Source: Knufia peltigerae (lineage: Eukaryota; Ascomycota; Eurotiomycetes; Chaetothyriales; Trichomeriaceae). From it: 32,900 nt of DNA. This document shows positions 11,733-22,706 of the stretch, piece after piece (position 1 is the first letter of the stretch; every line of letters starts with the position of its first letter). Location: positions 1 through 32,900 of the forward strand of contig JAPDRN010000218.1 in assembly GCA_030247855.1 (NCBI GenBank), written 5' to 3'. The notes beneath the pieces were generated by a model. The model searched no databases, was not told the origin of the DNA, and worked only from the letters and a program-made list of their open reading frames with translations. Both the position numbers and the translations under genes were made by a program.

Positions 11733-12075
11733 AACAAAAGACCCTACGCTAAAGGAATTTACAACCCGGGATCGGGCGGGGATTGTGGGTGTGTTGCACA
11801 TGTTCCTCGGCAACGATTGGTGTGTGGGGAGCACTCCAGTTCCAGTCGAAGTGGTGAATGGGCAAGCTCGCGAGGTGTGCTTCAATTAACGGGCAACGCA
11901 CGCAATTTCCTAATCTGGAGACAACCCGCGTGGATCGTATGTTGCGGACATGCCCCCAGCCTCGTATAAAGGATTTGAAGGCTTATAAAACTGTGCGACT
12001 GCATAGAGCCGTGCTTGACAGAAACTTGAGCCTTGTATTTCGCTCACTGTCCCCTTTACCGAGCTTTTAACCAAA
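11733..12075 (+). promoter_or_regulatory. P450 promoter
   Basis: This is 343 bp upstream of the P450. Two TATA-like boxes stand at 11965-11972 (TATAAAGG) and 11984-11990 (TATAAAA), about 90-110 bp before the ATG, whose context is ACCAAAATG. GCGGGG (11776-11781) and GTGGGG (11824-11829) both match the SYGGRG consensus of the carbon-catabolite repressor CreA and lie 42 bp apart. Closely paired sites are the functional arrangement known for CreA, so glucose repression is possible. The motif is short and unproven here. Confidence 0.45.
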
Positions 12076-13653
12076 ATGTTGCTCAACCTTACATCACTCT
12101 ATGTCGCCGCCGCGGCAGGGTCAGTTTTATTTGCCCTTCTCTATCGTGTGGCTGTATATTTCGTCGATAACGATGGCCTCCGCAAATTCCACAATATGAG
12201 CCTGTTCTCCGGGTTCTCCAATTTACCGTTGATTATGGTTGCTCATAAATCATTCCGCTCCGACTACCTCCGACAGTGTCATCAAAAACATGATGTATTG
12301 CGTATCGGCCCAAAACACCTCTCCTTTAGTGACCCCACAGTGATCAAAGATATCTACGGTCATGGCAGCAAGGCGTACAAAGATGATTTCTATCTCATCA
12401 CTGCCGCATCAAGTGGACATATGCATCTGGCGGATGTAGCTGATAAGACCGAACATGCCCGGAAGCGAAAAGTGCTCTCTGCTGCCTACGCGTTGAAGAA
12501 CCTGGAAGATTGGGAACACAAGGTTGCCGACAAAGTGGAAAGGATGTTTAAACACTTCGATCAGCGTTGCACAGACCCACTACCCGAATGCCAAACAGTC
12601 CCTAAGCCTCAAGATCTCAACATCAACTATCGGGCATGGACGAACTTCTTCACCGTGGATGCTATTGCCGACATAGGTCTTTCCGAAAAGCTCGGCTTTT
12701 TGGACCGTGGCGACGACACATGTGCGGCTCGAAATCTTGACGGCACAACCTTCCAAGCTTCTTTCCGGCACAGCCTCTACAACAATGCTCGCAAGCAGTC
12801 ACTACTGAGTCACAGCTACACGAGCTACAAGCTTCTTGACAAGTTGACAGCATGGATTCCTGGTATCTATCGTACAGGCACTTGTGCTGCTCGCAACTGG
12901 GACGCCATCGTTCTCCAACGTTCGCAAGCCCGCCTCGATGCTTACAAGCGCGGGGAGAAGCTTGAGGACTTCTTTCAGGTGCTCATGGAGGACAAGAATG
13001 GCAAGGCCAACAACCTCGAATGGGGTGAGATAAATGCCGAGGTCAATATCATGATGAACGCCGGCAGCACCACGACCGCCATTGCTCTAGCAAATGTGCT
13101 CTATCATCTGCTAAAGCACCCTCAGGTCCTTGCCAAATTACGACTAGAAGTTGATGCTGTCCTCGAACCAGACGAGGTCGTCGCTCCTTATAACAAGGTC
13201 AAGAACCTGCCATACTTGCGTGCTTGTCTAGATGAATCGCTCCGCATTTTCTCCCCGACGACACATAACTTGGGCCGCAAGACACCGCCGGATGGCATGT
13301 GGGTCGGAGAGCACTTCATCCCTGGTGGCATCTCCGTCTCCATGTCTGCCCACGTGGTCCATCGGAACGAGACAGTGTTCCCGAAGGCCGATCAGTATAT
13401 TCCGGAACGATGGCTGGGCGAATCAGGCAAGACCCTCCAGCCGTATTTCCTAGCCTTCTCCGCAGGAAGTAGAGGCTGTATTGGCCGGAATATCTCATAC
13501 CTGGAGCAGACGGTCTTGTTGGCCAGTCTGGTTCATCGCTACGAATTTGCCCTGCCAGATCCAGATTGGGAGGTGGAGCGCCTTGAAGCCATGAATCTAC
13601 TGGTTGGCGATATTCCCCTGAAAGTATGGAAGAGGGAGATTGCCGGGCACTGA
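12076..13653 (+). CDS. cytochrome P450 monooxygenase (intronless)
   Basis: A single 525-residue frame with all P450 landmarks. N-terminal membrane anchor at about residues 5-30; I-helix NAGSTTT (328-334, the oxygen-activating A-G-x-x-T/S region); K-helix ESLR (387-390, the ExxR pair); YIPERW (441-446); heme loop FSAGSRGCIG (461-470) with Cys468 as thiolate ligand. It is an ER-bound class II enzyme needing the reductase encoded nearby. Segments such as HARKRKVLSAAYAL and the tail around LVHRYEFALP resemble fungal P450s annotated as benzoate 4-monooxygenase/pisatin demethylase-like. That grouping is broad and does not give a substrate. Like the reductase, and unlike every other gene here, it has no introns. 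It probably performs the key hydroxylation or O-demethylation of the cluster substrate. Confidence 0.95.
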   Translation: MLLNLTSLYVAAAAGSVLFALLYRVAVYFVDNDGLRKFHNMSLFSGFSNLPLIMVAHKSFRSDYLRQCHQKHDVLRIGPKHLSFSDPTVIKDIYGHGSKAYKDDFYLITAASSGHMHLADVADKTEHARKRKVLSAAYALKNLEDWEHKVADKVERMFKHFDQRCTDPLPECQTVPKPQDLNINYRAWTNFFTVDAIADIGLSEKLGFLDRGDDTCAARNLDGTTFQASFRHSLYNNARKQSLLSHSYTSYKLLDKLTAWIPGIYRTGTCAARNWDAIVLQRSQARLDAYKRGEKLEDFFQVLMEDKNGKANNLEWGEINAEVNIMMNAGSTTTAIALANVLYHLLKHPQVLAKLRLEVDAVLEPDEVVAPYNKVKNLPYLRACLDESLRIFSPTTHNLGRKTPPDGMWVGEHFIPGGISVSMSAHVVHRNETVFPKADQYIPERWLGESGKTLQPYFLAFSAGSRGCIGRNISYLEQTVLLASLVHRYEFALPDPDWEVERLEAMNLLVGDIPLKVWKREIAGH

Positions 13654-14554
13654 TAATTTCACCTTCAATCGTGCCTTAAGAGCTGAGTGATGACCTGCTT
13701 ATGTTTATACGAAGATCATGCCAGTCCCACTATTATGAGCATCACCTTTTTGATTGAGTCGAGAGACTTGCCATTGCGTAGATGGGGGCATATAGATTCT
13801 GCATCAACTAGTATGTGATGCTGTAGTGAATTTCCCACTAACAATATCCCGTGGGCGTATGATCATACATTTTGTTTTTGTTTTGAATTTCCAGCTAGAT
13901 TGCAGCTTCCATCTGAATTCACTGCGACCATGATGGCTGTGCAAGCCATGCCAGCCAAGCCATTCTCTCGCTTTCCCCGCCCGTCCTATGATCGGTAGAA
14001 GAGATCCTCTCCACCCTTCCCCAACCTGACTTGTGATTCCTCAGCGCTACATTATCCGGCATGAGGCTTGGACGAGAGACGCACGAAGGGACAAACTCGT
14101 TTCCAGACCATAATCAGCACATTTCTTGCAAAATGACAAGCCCTACAGTCGGAAACGGCGTTTTTGAAGGCGGCCCGCCATCCAATTTCGGAAAACGATC
14201 GGACATAATCCAGAGTCCACGCCAAAAAGAATGTCCGAGCACGGGCATCCACTCCAGTGGAATTCCTCATTGCCCCGTCTCAGAATTATAAATCCGTGCG
14301 TCTACGGCTCCATTGCCGGTCCGCTCTATCCATCGGAGATATGCAGGTATCAGAGACTTCGGACCAGCGCGTGTGTTTCACGGTCGGGGCAGGGGGCGGA
14401 CTGAGATAAAAAGAGAAATTCTGGAAGCTGCAGAATCGGGTCTGATCTGCTCGTCATCCTTCGAGAACTTGTCCTTCCTGAAAAGTTCTTTCTTCTTGAC
14501 CCTTCTTTACGCGAATCGGCAGAGCTGCCCGAGCACACACAAAAACCATACAAC
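13654..14554. other. intergenic; promoter of the Gfo/Idh/MocA gene
   Basis: 900 bp with no gene recognised; the small open frames are unremarkable. The right end carries an AT box GATAAAAAG at about 14404-14412 and a pyrimidine-rich stretch at about 14485-14512 before the ATG at 14555, as is common around fungal transcription starts. The left end is the P450 3' region. Confidence 0.45.
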
Positions 14555-15929
14555 ATGACCGGTCAGCCTAGACTCAAGCTCGCCCTGATGGGCCTGGGGC
14601 GCCTGGGTGCCATTCGTGCCCGCATCCTTACCTTCCAGCAGCCTCGCATCGAGTTCGTCGCTGCATGCGACACCAAGCCCGGTGCTGGCGAGTGGGCGGC
14701 CGCCAATCTTCCAGAGTCAGTCAAGTTCTATGCCGACCCTGAGGACTGTATGAAGAACAGCGGTTGCGAAGCTGTTCTCATCTCTACAGGCACGGCTACG
14801 CACGCCCCTTTGATTTGTCTGGCTTTGAACCTGAACCTGGTAGGTTGCAATCTTTGTCACACATTACGGTCACGTCGAGAGTGCTAAGAAAGCTACCAGC
14901 ACGTGATGTGCGAGAAACCCATCTCGGTCGATGTCCTTACAACTCAGGAGGTGGTCGCCAAGGCGGCCTCGAAGCCTCACCTAAAGTTTTTGGTACCGTT
15001 CTCTCGAAGGTGTGAGTGACCACGGCGTGGTTATACGGTTTAATTGGGCGACTACTAACCTGATGTTAGACGATACTTCGTACCGCACGGTCAAGAAGAT
15101 GGTCGAGAATGGCGAACTCGGAGAAGTCCATGCTGTGGAAACGGCCTGCATCGACAAACAAGACCCTAGCGGTAAGATAGGGAACTCTCAATCCGACATC
15201 TGGCAAGCAAATCTAATGGTTTCTTTTCCTCAGGCTTTTTCGTCACATTCTCCGCGCAATCCGGAGGTATCTTCGTTGACATGGGTATTCACGATGTAAG
15301 GCATCCTTTTTGTGTTTTCTCCTGGATGATTGGACCATTGATTGATCACATTGACGAACACACGTGCATTGCAGATTGATATTGGCCGATATTTCTTGGA
15401 TGTCAAGAATGGTCTCAGCAATCCCAAGAAGCAAGTCAACCGTGTAGTTGCCATGGGCCAGCAGGTTGTCTACAGCGAACTCACCAAATACGGTGATGCC
15501 GACAACGGCTGGGGTATGGTTGAATTCGCCAACGGAAAGATCCTGACCACCCACTTAGGTCGGACCCTGATGAATGGATATGAGGCTCCGACCCGAGTTT
15601 GTGGTACCAAGGCCCATTCCCTCATCGGTGCCAACTCCGTCATGAACCGTGTCGAGATTCGTGATGAGTATGGTGTGCGCACAGCCACCACGCCTGACGC
15701 GTTCATGCTCTACGACACTTCATTCATCAACGACCTCGAGGAGTTCTCTGGTGCGATCCTCGACAACAGTCCCATGAGCTGCACGTCGGAAGATGCGTTC
15801 GAGGCGGCCAAGATTGTCACGGCCCTACAGTACTCGTTCCGCACACGCTTGCCTGTCTATTTTGATGACAATGGTTTGCCTATCATGGAAGCCGTTGAGG
15901 TTAATGGTTCCGCCAAAGAAAAAGCTTGA
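14555..15929 (+). CDS. Gfo/Idh/MocA-family oxidoreductase, inositol 2-dehydrogenase-like
   Basis: Exons 14555-14839, 14900-15011, 15070-15171, 15234-15295 and 15375-15929 give 371 residues, normal for the family. The intron at 15012-15069 has a perfect TACTAAC branch site. The N-terminal Rossmann domain shows GLGRLG (13-18) for NAD(P). CEKPIS places Lys101, and DMGIHDID places Asp182 and His186. These match the Lys/Asp/His catalytic triad of bacterial myo-inositol dehydrogenase in both order and spacing (D-x3-H). The C-terminal alpha/beta domain follows. It would oxidise a secondary hydroxyl of a polyol or sugar, or reduce the ketone. Family members act on inositols, free sugars and, in some cases, on glycosides via 3-keto intermediates. 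Next to a sugar transporter, a role on the sugar part of a conjugate is possible but not shown. Cytosolic, with no signal peptide. Confidence 0.92.
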
Positions 15930-16234
15930 TGGTCTATGATAGAAGTAATTTGACAGGAGTAATCAGAGGATCTAAGGCACAAGGACCAGTCTCTAATGAC
16001 ATATGGGTGGATGAGTGGCAGGAGATTTAAATCGTCCAACACTTCCTCCTGAAGTCTGCATCGTAACCCCCCTCGCTGTGTGGTGGATATATTGTGGTCT
16101 ACAAACTCGTGAAGAGTACGTTGACACAAACCTTTCCTATGGGTCGAAGACAAGACGCCATGTAAATTCAACCAGTTACAATTAATTTAGCCAATGTCAC
16201 CGCGAAAGACGACTTGTCGGGTTCGACGTGCTGG
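15930..16234. other. convergent intergenic
   Basis: This is 305 bp between the convergent 3' ends of the dehydrogenase and the intron-rich regulator. No gene seen. If the last intron of the regulator is not removed, its frame would run on to 16168. Confidence 0.45.
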
Positions 16235-19200
16235 TCAATGTCGTGGTTGTGGTTGTGGTTGTGGTTGAGCCGGATCCGTGGCGGCGACAGGATTTTGCCA
16301 CCAGGCCGACCCGTTGACCCCATGCATCTGAACAGTTCATTAGCCACTCTCCAGCGCACCTCCACACTTGCACTTGCCATTAACTGATCATCCGGTGCCC
16401 CAAATATATCCTGTAGTAGCATAGGTTCCCAAAAGTCGCGGAGCTAAAGCATGTCAGCACTAGCTACTTCGTTCTGCATCGTTGCACTCACAACATCGTC
16501 TGTTGGGTCGCCAGCCCTCCGCAATGGCAATGACTCCAGAATCTCTGCATCTGGACTTGTTTGGAGATACCGATCATCACCGAGGGCTCTTGGGTTTGTC
16601 GGCAGATTGCAAAAATCTGTAACCTGAGAGGTAGCTGGCGTTGGGGGGGGGCAAATTGTACTTATGACGGGACGGCCCTGCTCCGCCCGCTCAATGAGCT
16701 TGGTCTGCCAACCGAGGAGCTCGACATCCTCAGTATCCTCTCTGTCCTCGCTGTGTACTTGTCGGTCCGATTCAGCGCCTCCTTGTGGACCGGGTTTTGG
16801 TGTGGAAGACGCCGTAAAAATCTTAGCCGAAGCCCTCGCGTGAAGTTTCTGTAGCCACTGGAAGTTGCGACGATACCGGCGACTACTGGCGTTGTGCTGA
16901 TTTAGAGCAGAGAACAACGCGCGTGCGACGTCGATTTGTTTCAAGGCAAAGGTAGCCATGGCATTACTTGGGTCGCGCAACACCAGCGTTCCCAAGCAAA
17001 GTGCTGAATTGTATACGTGAAACTAGAACGAGCGTAAGCATCCTTGATCTGGAATGGAGAGGGTCCTGCACACCCAAAAATTCCATTGCCTGGCACTGAC
17101 AGCAGGAAAGCGTGCATGAATGTCGGTTACAATAGCCAAAATTATCTGTCGAAGTCAGAATTTTGTGACTGGCAAGGACTCGCAGCTGTCCTTACTGCAC
17201 AACGTTCTATAACCGCTAAGAAGGACGGCGCATATATAGACCTGAGACTGTCTTCAATGTTGTCGTATAATGCTTTTGCGTAATAAGGTCGATGAAGGCT
17301 AATGATCGTTTCAGAAATGTTGAGGGCAAGATTTGCTTGCTGCTTCAAGTTAGCACAGAGTCACATGAGATCGTTTAGATAGCCCTGACTTGGAAGGAAA
17401 TCGTCATCGACCTCCGAGATGGTTCCGGGGAGGCTTCAATCGCCGCCTCTTGTAGAGGATAGCGCGAAGGCATAGACAACAGCGCTGCTCGACTGCGAAT
17501 ATAGAAGGGTAGGTTGTTTTCGAAGGCGCCACTAGAAAGGGTCAGCTCGCGGATGGCATGAAAGGTGTGCATCCTTACAGGCTGGAATCTATGTCCGTGA
17601 CATCGGAATACGATGGCCTTCGCACCTTCATTGCCATAGTGAGGATCCTGAAGCTTTATTAACATTGTTTCGAGGTTCTTTCAAGCCGAAATACTTGGAA
17701 GAGATCTGAGATAACTCAAATCGGAGTGTAAAATAGCTCTTGTCTCCGTAGAGACTATACGGCTCCGATGGAAATTCAGTGTCGCAATGTTCAGGATTGA
17801 TCGCACACCTGTACGAAATAAGCTTCAGCTCAGGAAGGAGAGGAGTTATCATACGGCCTTGAGAAGCAGTGCGCCTGGAAGATATCAGCAGCATTACACT
17901 CCCAGAATACCTTGCGCCGTTCCTCGATCACTTCTTGTGGTAAATTCCAACGAGCCCCATCCCGATGCATACCCATCTAGACACCTTGTCAGCTTCATGG
18001 CGTTTCATCCAAAATCGACACTAACAGCCTGAATTATGCGCAGGACCAAACCCCAAAGCGGCCATGCGCTATCGCCACGCTCACTTTTGTCTGACTCCCT
18101 AGCCGTCTAGTCAGCAACGCTTCCAAAGCCACCGGGTTTTCTTCTAACAGATGCATATGCGCCATAAGATGCTGAGCGATGTTAGCGATTGAAGACTGCA
18201 ATGACCTTTTAGACCTACGAGAGTTTGCACTCCAACAACCATATGGTTTGACAGAAAATTCCCCTTCACTAAAGCCAACTCCGAGAGATGTAGCCAGTCC
18301 TCGGCAGATGAATCGAAAGTGGGCATTTCAAGATTATACATAGTCCCTTGAGCCATGATGATGAAAACGAGAGCAATCTCTTGAGAGTTCAGCGCAGGAG
18401 AGCAGGACATTCCACGGGCACGTGCGTAGACCCGATCAAATGTTGTCTCAAACGTTGTTCTGGGAGCAACATCATGACTAGAAGTTGTCAAATACCGACC
18501 GGATCAATCAACCACTGAACTCACTGCCAAGCGCAATATCGATAGTACGCCTCAACGAGGAACCATGCCTCCTCTCTTGGAGGCAGACGAGAAAGCAATG
18601 CCTGAGTACTGATGGGAACCACTGAGACGGCAAAAGGGAACGCGTTCGAACCGGTGACGGAAGGCAATTGATCAGGTCGACGGGGCATTGAAGCTTGGTG
18701 CGCTTCGGGAGATGGGGCACAGATGTTCGACGGACTAGCAGACACATCTTGCGTCACGATCTGGGAAGGTTCAGCGTAGTCACTAGCGCCAATGGAATTA
18801 ACGTACATCTTTTAGCCATTCACTGCCTGCCGTCGGACCTAGATACTTGGAGCGGCCCCCTTGATCTAGCACCAATGTGCCGTGAGAAGCATTCTGTTCG
18901 TGATTGTTGACAGGTTGCAAAGATGGATTAATAACAGCGCCAACCCGGTTCAGTATACCATATGGAGGGTCAAAGAGTGTGTCTGCAATGGCGGTCAAAA
19001 CCATATAAAGCGGTGCGCCGACGGCTAAGATGGGTTTGGCCCGGGCTGGAGTCAGACCGTCTTGGTGTGTGTGTTGAACTGACCTGGTTGTGAGTGACTG
19101 TGATGTAGCGGTCGTCCCTGCTGCAGACCCGGCTCGTGTAACGTCTGGTGAGAGGTGGGACTGCCATGTACTGGTCCGACAAATGCCTGTGCCGGATTGG

Positions 19201-19624
19201 GATGGTCGGCGTCCGACTCTTGTTCGCGGAGCTGATCGGTTTGATCCCTGTAGCACCAGTTCAGTCACCGAAAAGAGTGTGGGAAGAGTGAAACCAACCG
19301 AGACGATGTGGCGCTGGCTGTAGCCTCTTTACAAAATTGGACACGGTGTCGGCGAACACAATTGGAGCATGGTACTGCACAATCTCCTCAGCTGGTGATT
19401 GTTTGTACACGATTAGTAGCTTACCTGCACGATCACACCTGATCTTCAAACGACGACATTCTGACACGAAGGAGTCAGACTCAACATCAGTCTGGTTGTC
19501 TTGCGCTAAACAAGGACCCTGGCATGAACCCACCGGTGCAACTGTAACACGGTCTTTGTTTTCGCTGCTTCTTGCGGAATCTGGGAGTGTCGTCATCTTC
19601 GACATCGCTGCTTGTACGAGGCAT
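16235..19624 (-). CDS. Zn2Cys6 transcription factor, about 18 exons
   Basis: Exons (minus strand, from the start): 19534-19624, 19425-19460, 19305-19374, 19084-19247, 18807-18982, 18525-18760, 18219-18477, 18149-18171, 18026-18098, 17855-17976, 17695-17808, 17579-17647, 17390-17531, 17196-17339, 17074-17145, 16492-17022, 16372-16443, 16235-16327; 828 residues. The zinc cluster is SCTECRRLKIRCDRAVPC plus SNCVRRHRVQFC (Cys 29, 32, 39, 45, 48, 57). Later exons join into the fungal-specific domain: LGPTAGSEW, LPPREEAWFLVEAYYR, GDSAWPLWGLVLRIIQA, MGMHRDG, EERRKVFWECNAADIF, ALLSMPSRYP, LNISETIISLHRPYYAKAL. Each join keeps phase, so the gene looks intact. Two places are uncertain: exons 3-5 (a reading that joins at 19295 instead is also open), and the last intron, 16328-16371, which needs a GC-AG donor or a 38-bp GT-AG intron instead. 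Divergent from the flavin monooxygenase, it probably regulates the right half of the cluster. The intron density is far above its neighbours'. Confidence 0.78.
16241..16270 (-). repeat. short tandem repeat coding a Pro-Gln run
   Basis: The + strand shows about four copies of TGGTTG. On the minus strand these encode alternating Pro-Gln near the C-terminus of the intron-rich regulator, in the frame that ends at 16235. Such runs vary in length easily. Confidence 0.6.
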
Positions 19625-20093
19625 AGTCTCGACGTCGCGGTCGTTGCTAATTTGGGAATTGTGGCCGGTTTCAAAAAAGGGACGCCGGAGATGAGAAGAC
19701 GAAGGAAGAGAAAACGTACAATCGGGAACGGAGGTAATTAATGAGCCACCTCATGGCGGATGAGCAAGTGGCTTTAGGATCCAATCACGCCACCAGAGCC
19801 TACAAATTGTGCGCTGCATACTCCGCACACCCCAAAATATCTCCGTTTGCTAGTTGTCGGCCGATCACACCAGATGCTTTTGGGGCCGCCTCCTCCGGCC
19901 AACCCGACGAGCTCGGCTTTATATTGCGCGTCATCGACGCTACAAACCGGGTACGTTTCCAGAAGGTGGTTGGAGGCATGGGGGGGTGAAGAGGCTGAAT
20001 TACCATTGAAAACGAGCGCTGCTGCATGATTTTTCGGAAGGAACAGACGAGTAACTACTCAGCATCTTCACACATCTTCCCTATCTTCGCACA
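19625..20093. promoter_or_regulatory. divergent promoter, intron-rich regulator / flavin monooxygenase
   Basis: This is 469 bp between opposite starts. CGGCCG occurs at 19859-19864 and CCGGAG (a possible CreA-type SYGGRG match) near 19685-19690. A TTTATATT box near 19918-19925 could serve the monooxygenase. The layout mirrors the reductase/regulator pair at 9316-9869: each regulator sits back to back with a redox gene. Confidence 0.4.
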
Positions 20094-22133
20094 ATGGCTA
20101 CTGTTGCTGTTCCACAGCCTGATCCTCACCACAATGCCGATATTGGTGATCTCAAGGCCAAATTCGTCGTCGATCAGGTCGAGGTGGACGGGGGGCCCCC
20201 TCCTCCTGTACCCGACAACTTCATGTACGATTTCAAATACAACCATACTCTTCCAACTACCGCCGTTCTCGGAATCGATATCCCACCGGACTGTGATGCT
20301 CAAAAAGAGGCGGAGGGCATCGTAGTACGGCTGTCTGAGGCCATGGGAAAAGGCGATGCTCAAGCCTTTACCAATCTGTTCCTGGAGTATGGTGAGTTTC
20401 AACTGAAAGAATCTGTCTATCTTGCATATCTCTAATTCTTGACGTAGGCGTGTGGCGCGACAAGCTTTCCTTCACCTGGGACCACCGCACCTTCAACTTC
20501 CATCCCGCAATCTTGAAGGCTGCCACCGATCTCTTCCCCAAGACCAAGGCCACCAACTTCAAATTTCTCAAGCCCAACCCCGAGGTGCAACGCCCTTATC
20601 CAGACTTTGCTCAATTGCAATTTATCGTGTCGTTCGAAACTGAAATCGTGATTGCATCGGCTGTGGTCAGCGTGGTGCTCACCAAAGATGGATGGAAGAT
20701 CTATTTCATGCACACTGTTGCCGAGAAACTGAAGCGATTTCCCGAGGTCCCGCCCAATGATGGACACATGACGGGCCTTATTAGTTGGGAGAATCAGAGA
20801 GCCCTGGACGTTGACGCAGCTAACCCAGAGATCCTGATTATTGGTGGTGGCCAGAAGTAAGTCTCTACAGCCCCAATTTTGTTGTTTATCGTTGTTGACA
20901 TAGAGTAGTGGTCTTGCGATGGGCGCCCGATTGAAGGCGTTAGGCGTAGATAATCTGATTATTGAACGATCTGACGAGGTTGGTGACGTCTGGAAGAAGA
21001 GATACGAATATCTGTCGCTACATTTTCCTCACTGGCCAGACGACCTGCCCTACTTCAGTTATCCTAAGCACTGGCCCACGTTCACGCCCGCTCAGAAACA
21101 GGGTAAATACATGGAGTGGTATGCGTCTGCCCTCGAGCTCAACATCTGGACTAAGTCAAATGTTGTCAAGGCCGACCAGGACGACAATGGCAGCTGGACT
21201 ATCGTGATCAACAAGGGGGGTAAGGAGCCCCGAACCCTACACCCCAGGCAGATTATCATGGCCACCTCTCTCTGTGGTGTACCTTTAACGCCTGTTATCC
21301 CCGGTATGGACAAGTTTAAGGGTGGAGTCATTCGCCACTCGACAGCACATGATAGCTCTCGAGATTTTGTTGGCAAGAAGGTCTGCGTGGTCGGCACGTC
21401 GTCCTCCGGCTTTGATACGGCCTTTGACTGCTCACGACGCGGCATCGATGTCACTCTTCTCCAGCGTTCACCAACCTACGTTATGTCACTGACTCACTCC
21501 GTACCACGCATTCTTGGCGGCTATAAGCCCGATGAAAATGGCAACCGCCCTGATCTCGAGGATCAGGACAGACTCTTCTTTGGAACCCCCGTTGGCCCAG
21601 GTGAAGAACTCAGTCGACGAAACGCAGAGGTTCTTGAGAACCTCGACCGACCTTTGATTGAAGCACTCAACAAGCGTGGCCTTCGAACATGGCGTGGACA
21701 GCGTGGTACGGGCAATGCAACTTTGGGCCAGACTCGCAATGGCGGTTTCTATTTTGACGCTGGTGCTTGCGAGCATATCATCAACGGAAAGATCAAGGTC
21801 GAGCCAGGATATATCGAAGGCTTCACCGAAGATAAGGTGATTCTTAATGGTGGCCGCGAGCGCCAATTCGACTTGATCATTTTCGCCACTGGATTTTCCA
21901 ACACCATTGACTCTGTACGCGCTACCCTTGGAGACAAAATCGCCGATCAGTGTGGTCCTATCTGGGGCATTGACGAAGAAGGCGAATATAGGGCTGCTTT
22001 TCGGGAGACCGGGGTGCCCAACCTCTGGATCATGGTCGGCTTCCTTCCAATGACCCGGTACAACTCGAAGATTTTGGCTCTGCGGCTTAAGGCTTTGAAA
22101 GAAGGCATTTCTCTTCCTCCTTACAAGGTGTAG
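20094..22133 (+). CDS. NTF2-like/FAD flavin-containing monooxygenase
   Basis: Exons 20094-20391, 20448-20856 and 20909-22133 give 643 residues. Residues about 60-200 form an NTF2/SnoaL-like region (for example LFLEYGVWRDKLSFTW), a common N-terminal partner of this fungal class. The FAD Rossmann motif GGGQNG (232-237) is made only if the second intron ends at the TAG at 20908; ending at 20905 would insert a Ser and break GxGxxG, so 20908 was chosen. Next come FKGGVIRHS (FMO-like motif), the NADPH motif GTSSSG (398-403) and FATGFSN (ATG motif near residue 560). It inserts oxygen into a nucleophilic N, S or carbonyl-type substrate using NADPH and O2. Class B, related in layout to YUCCA-type enzymes; soluble or loosely membrane-bound. 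It shares a promoter with the intron-rich regulator. The substrate is unknown. Confidence 0.92.
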
Positions 22134-22706
22134 GTCAGGTGTATGGGGACGAGCGTCAGTAAAAATACGTCACAGATAGTTAGGGGTTTTGTGAATAGTA
22201 ACAATAAAATTCTAGAATTGTTATCTGCGAATATTTTTCAACCACTTGCCATTCAATCACTTACTCTTGCGTTAATCGAGGCAGAATTGACTCAAGACAA
22301 GACGTTCTCGAATCTTAATGACAGCTGGCACGCCCTAGCGGTCATTCAAAGATAGGTGGATATAAAAGTCTTAAAAACTCAAAGCTCGGAAAGTATGTGT
22401 GTATGCAATATCTCCGGGCATTTTACTTCTTTCAAACTAATTACCACTACTGCTAGAGGATTGGTCTTTCGAGGAGGGTCGGGAAGTCAGAAGTCGTGTT
22501 GTGAAAGGCCATTAATCTGAGGAGTATCCATTTCTTGGACGCATTTATTACTGTACATGTCTTGATGCTAGTTGGCCTTTTCTGGGGGAAACAACTCACA
22601 GTTTTACGACTTGACATAAGATATGACAATGCATTGTTCTTCCAGAGAGTGAATGCTGAGACACACATGGCCAAACAGAAAAGTTTAGCCACTATTTCAT
22701 TGTTAT
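22134..22706. other. convergent intergenic
   Basis: 573 bp between the 3' ends of the monooxygenase and the aldo-keto reductase, somewhat AT-rich. No gene, RNA gene or repeat recognised. Confidence 0.45.

Noticed and set aside
12076..13653. Calling the P450 a benzoate 4-hydroxylase
   Set aside because: Resemblance is at the level of a broad clan only, so no substrate is assigned.
18797..18830. Apparent frameshift in the intron-rich regulator after SEWLKD
   Set aside because: A 46-bp GTACGT...CCCAG intron (18761-18806) restores the frame, so the gene is not broken here.
19084..19295. Long alternative frame through the linker of the intron-rich regulator (joined at 19295)
   Set aside because: It is open but reads as low-complexity Arg/Ser/Thr sequence. 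The chosen frame contains a TDQLREQE segment resembling the family's post-zinc region. Not fully settled.
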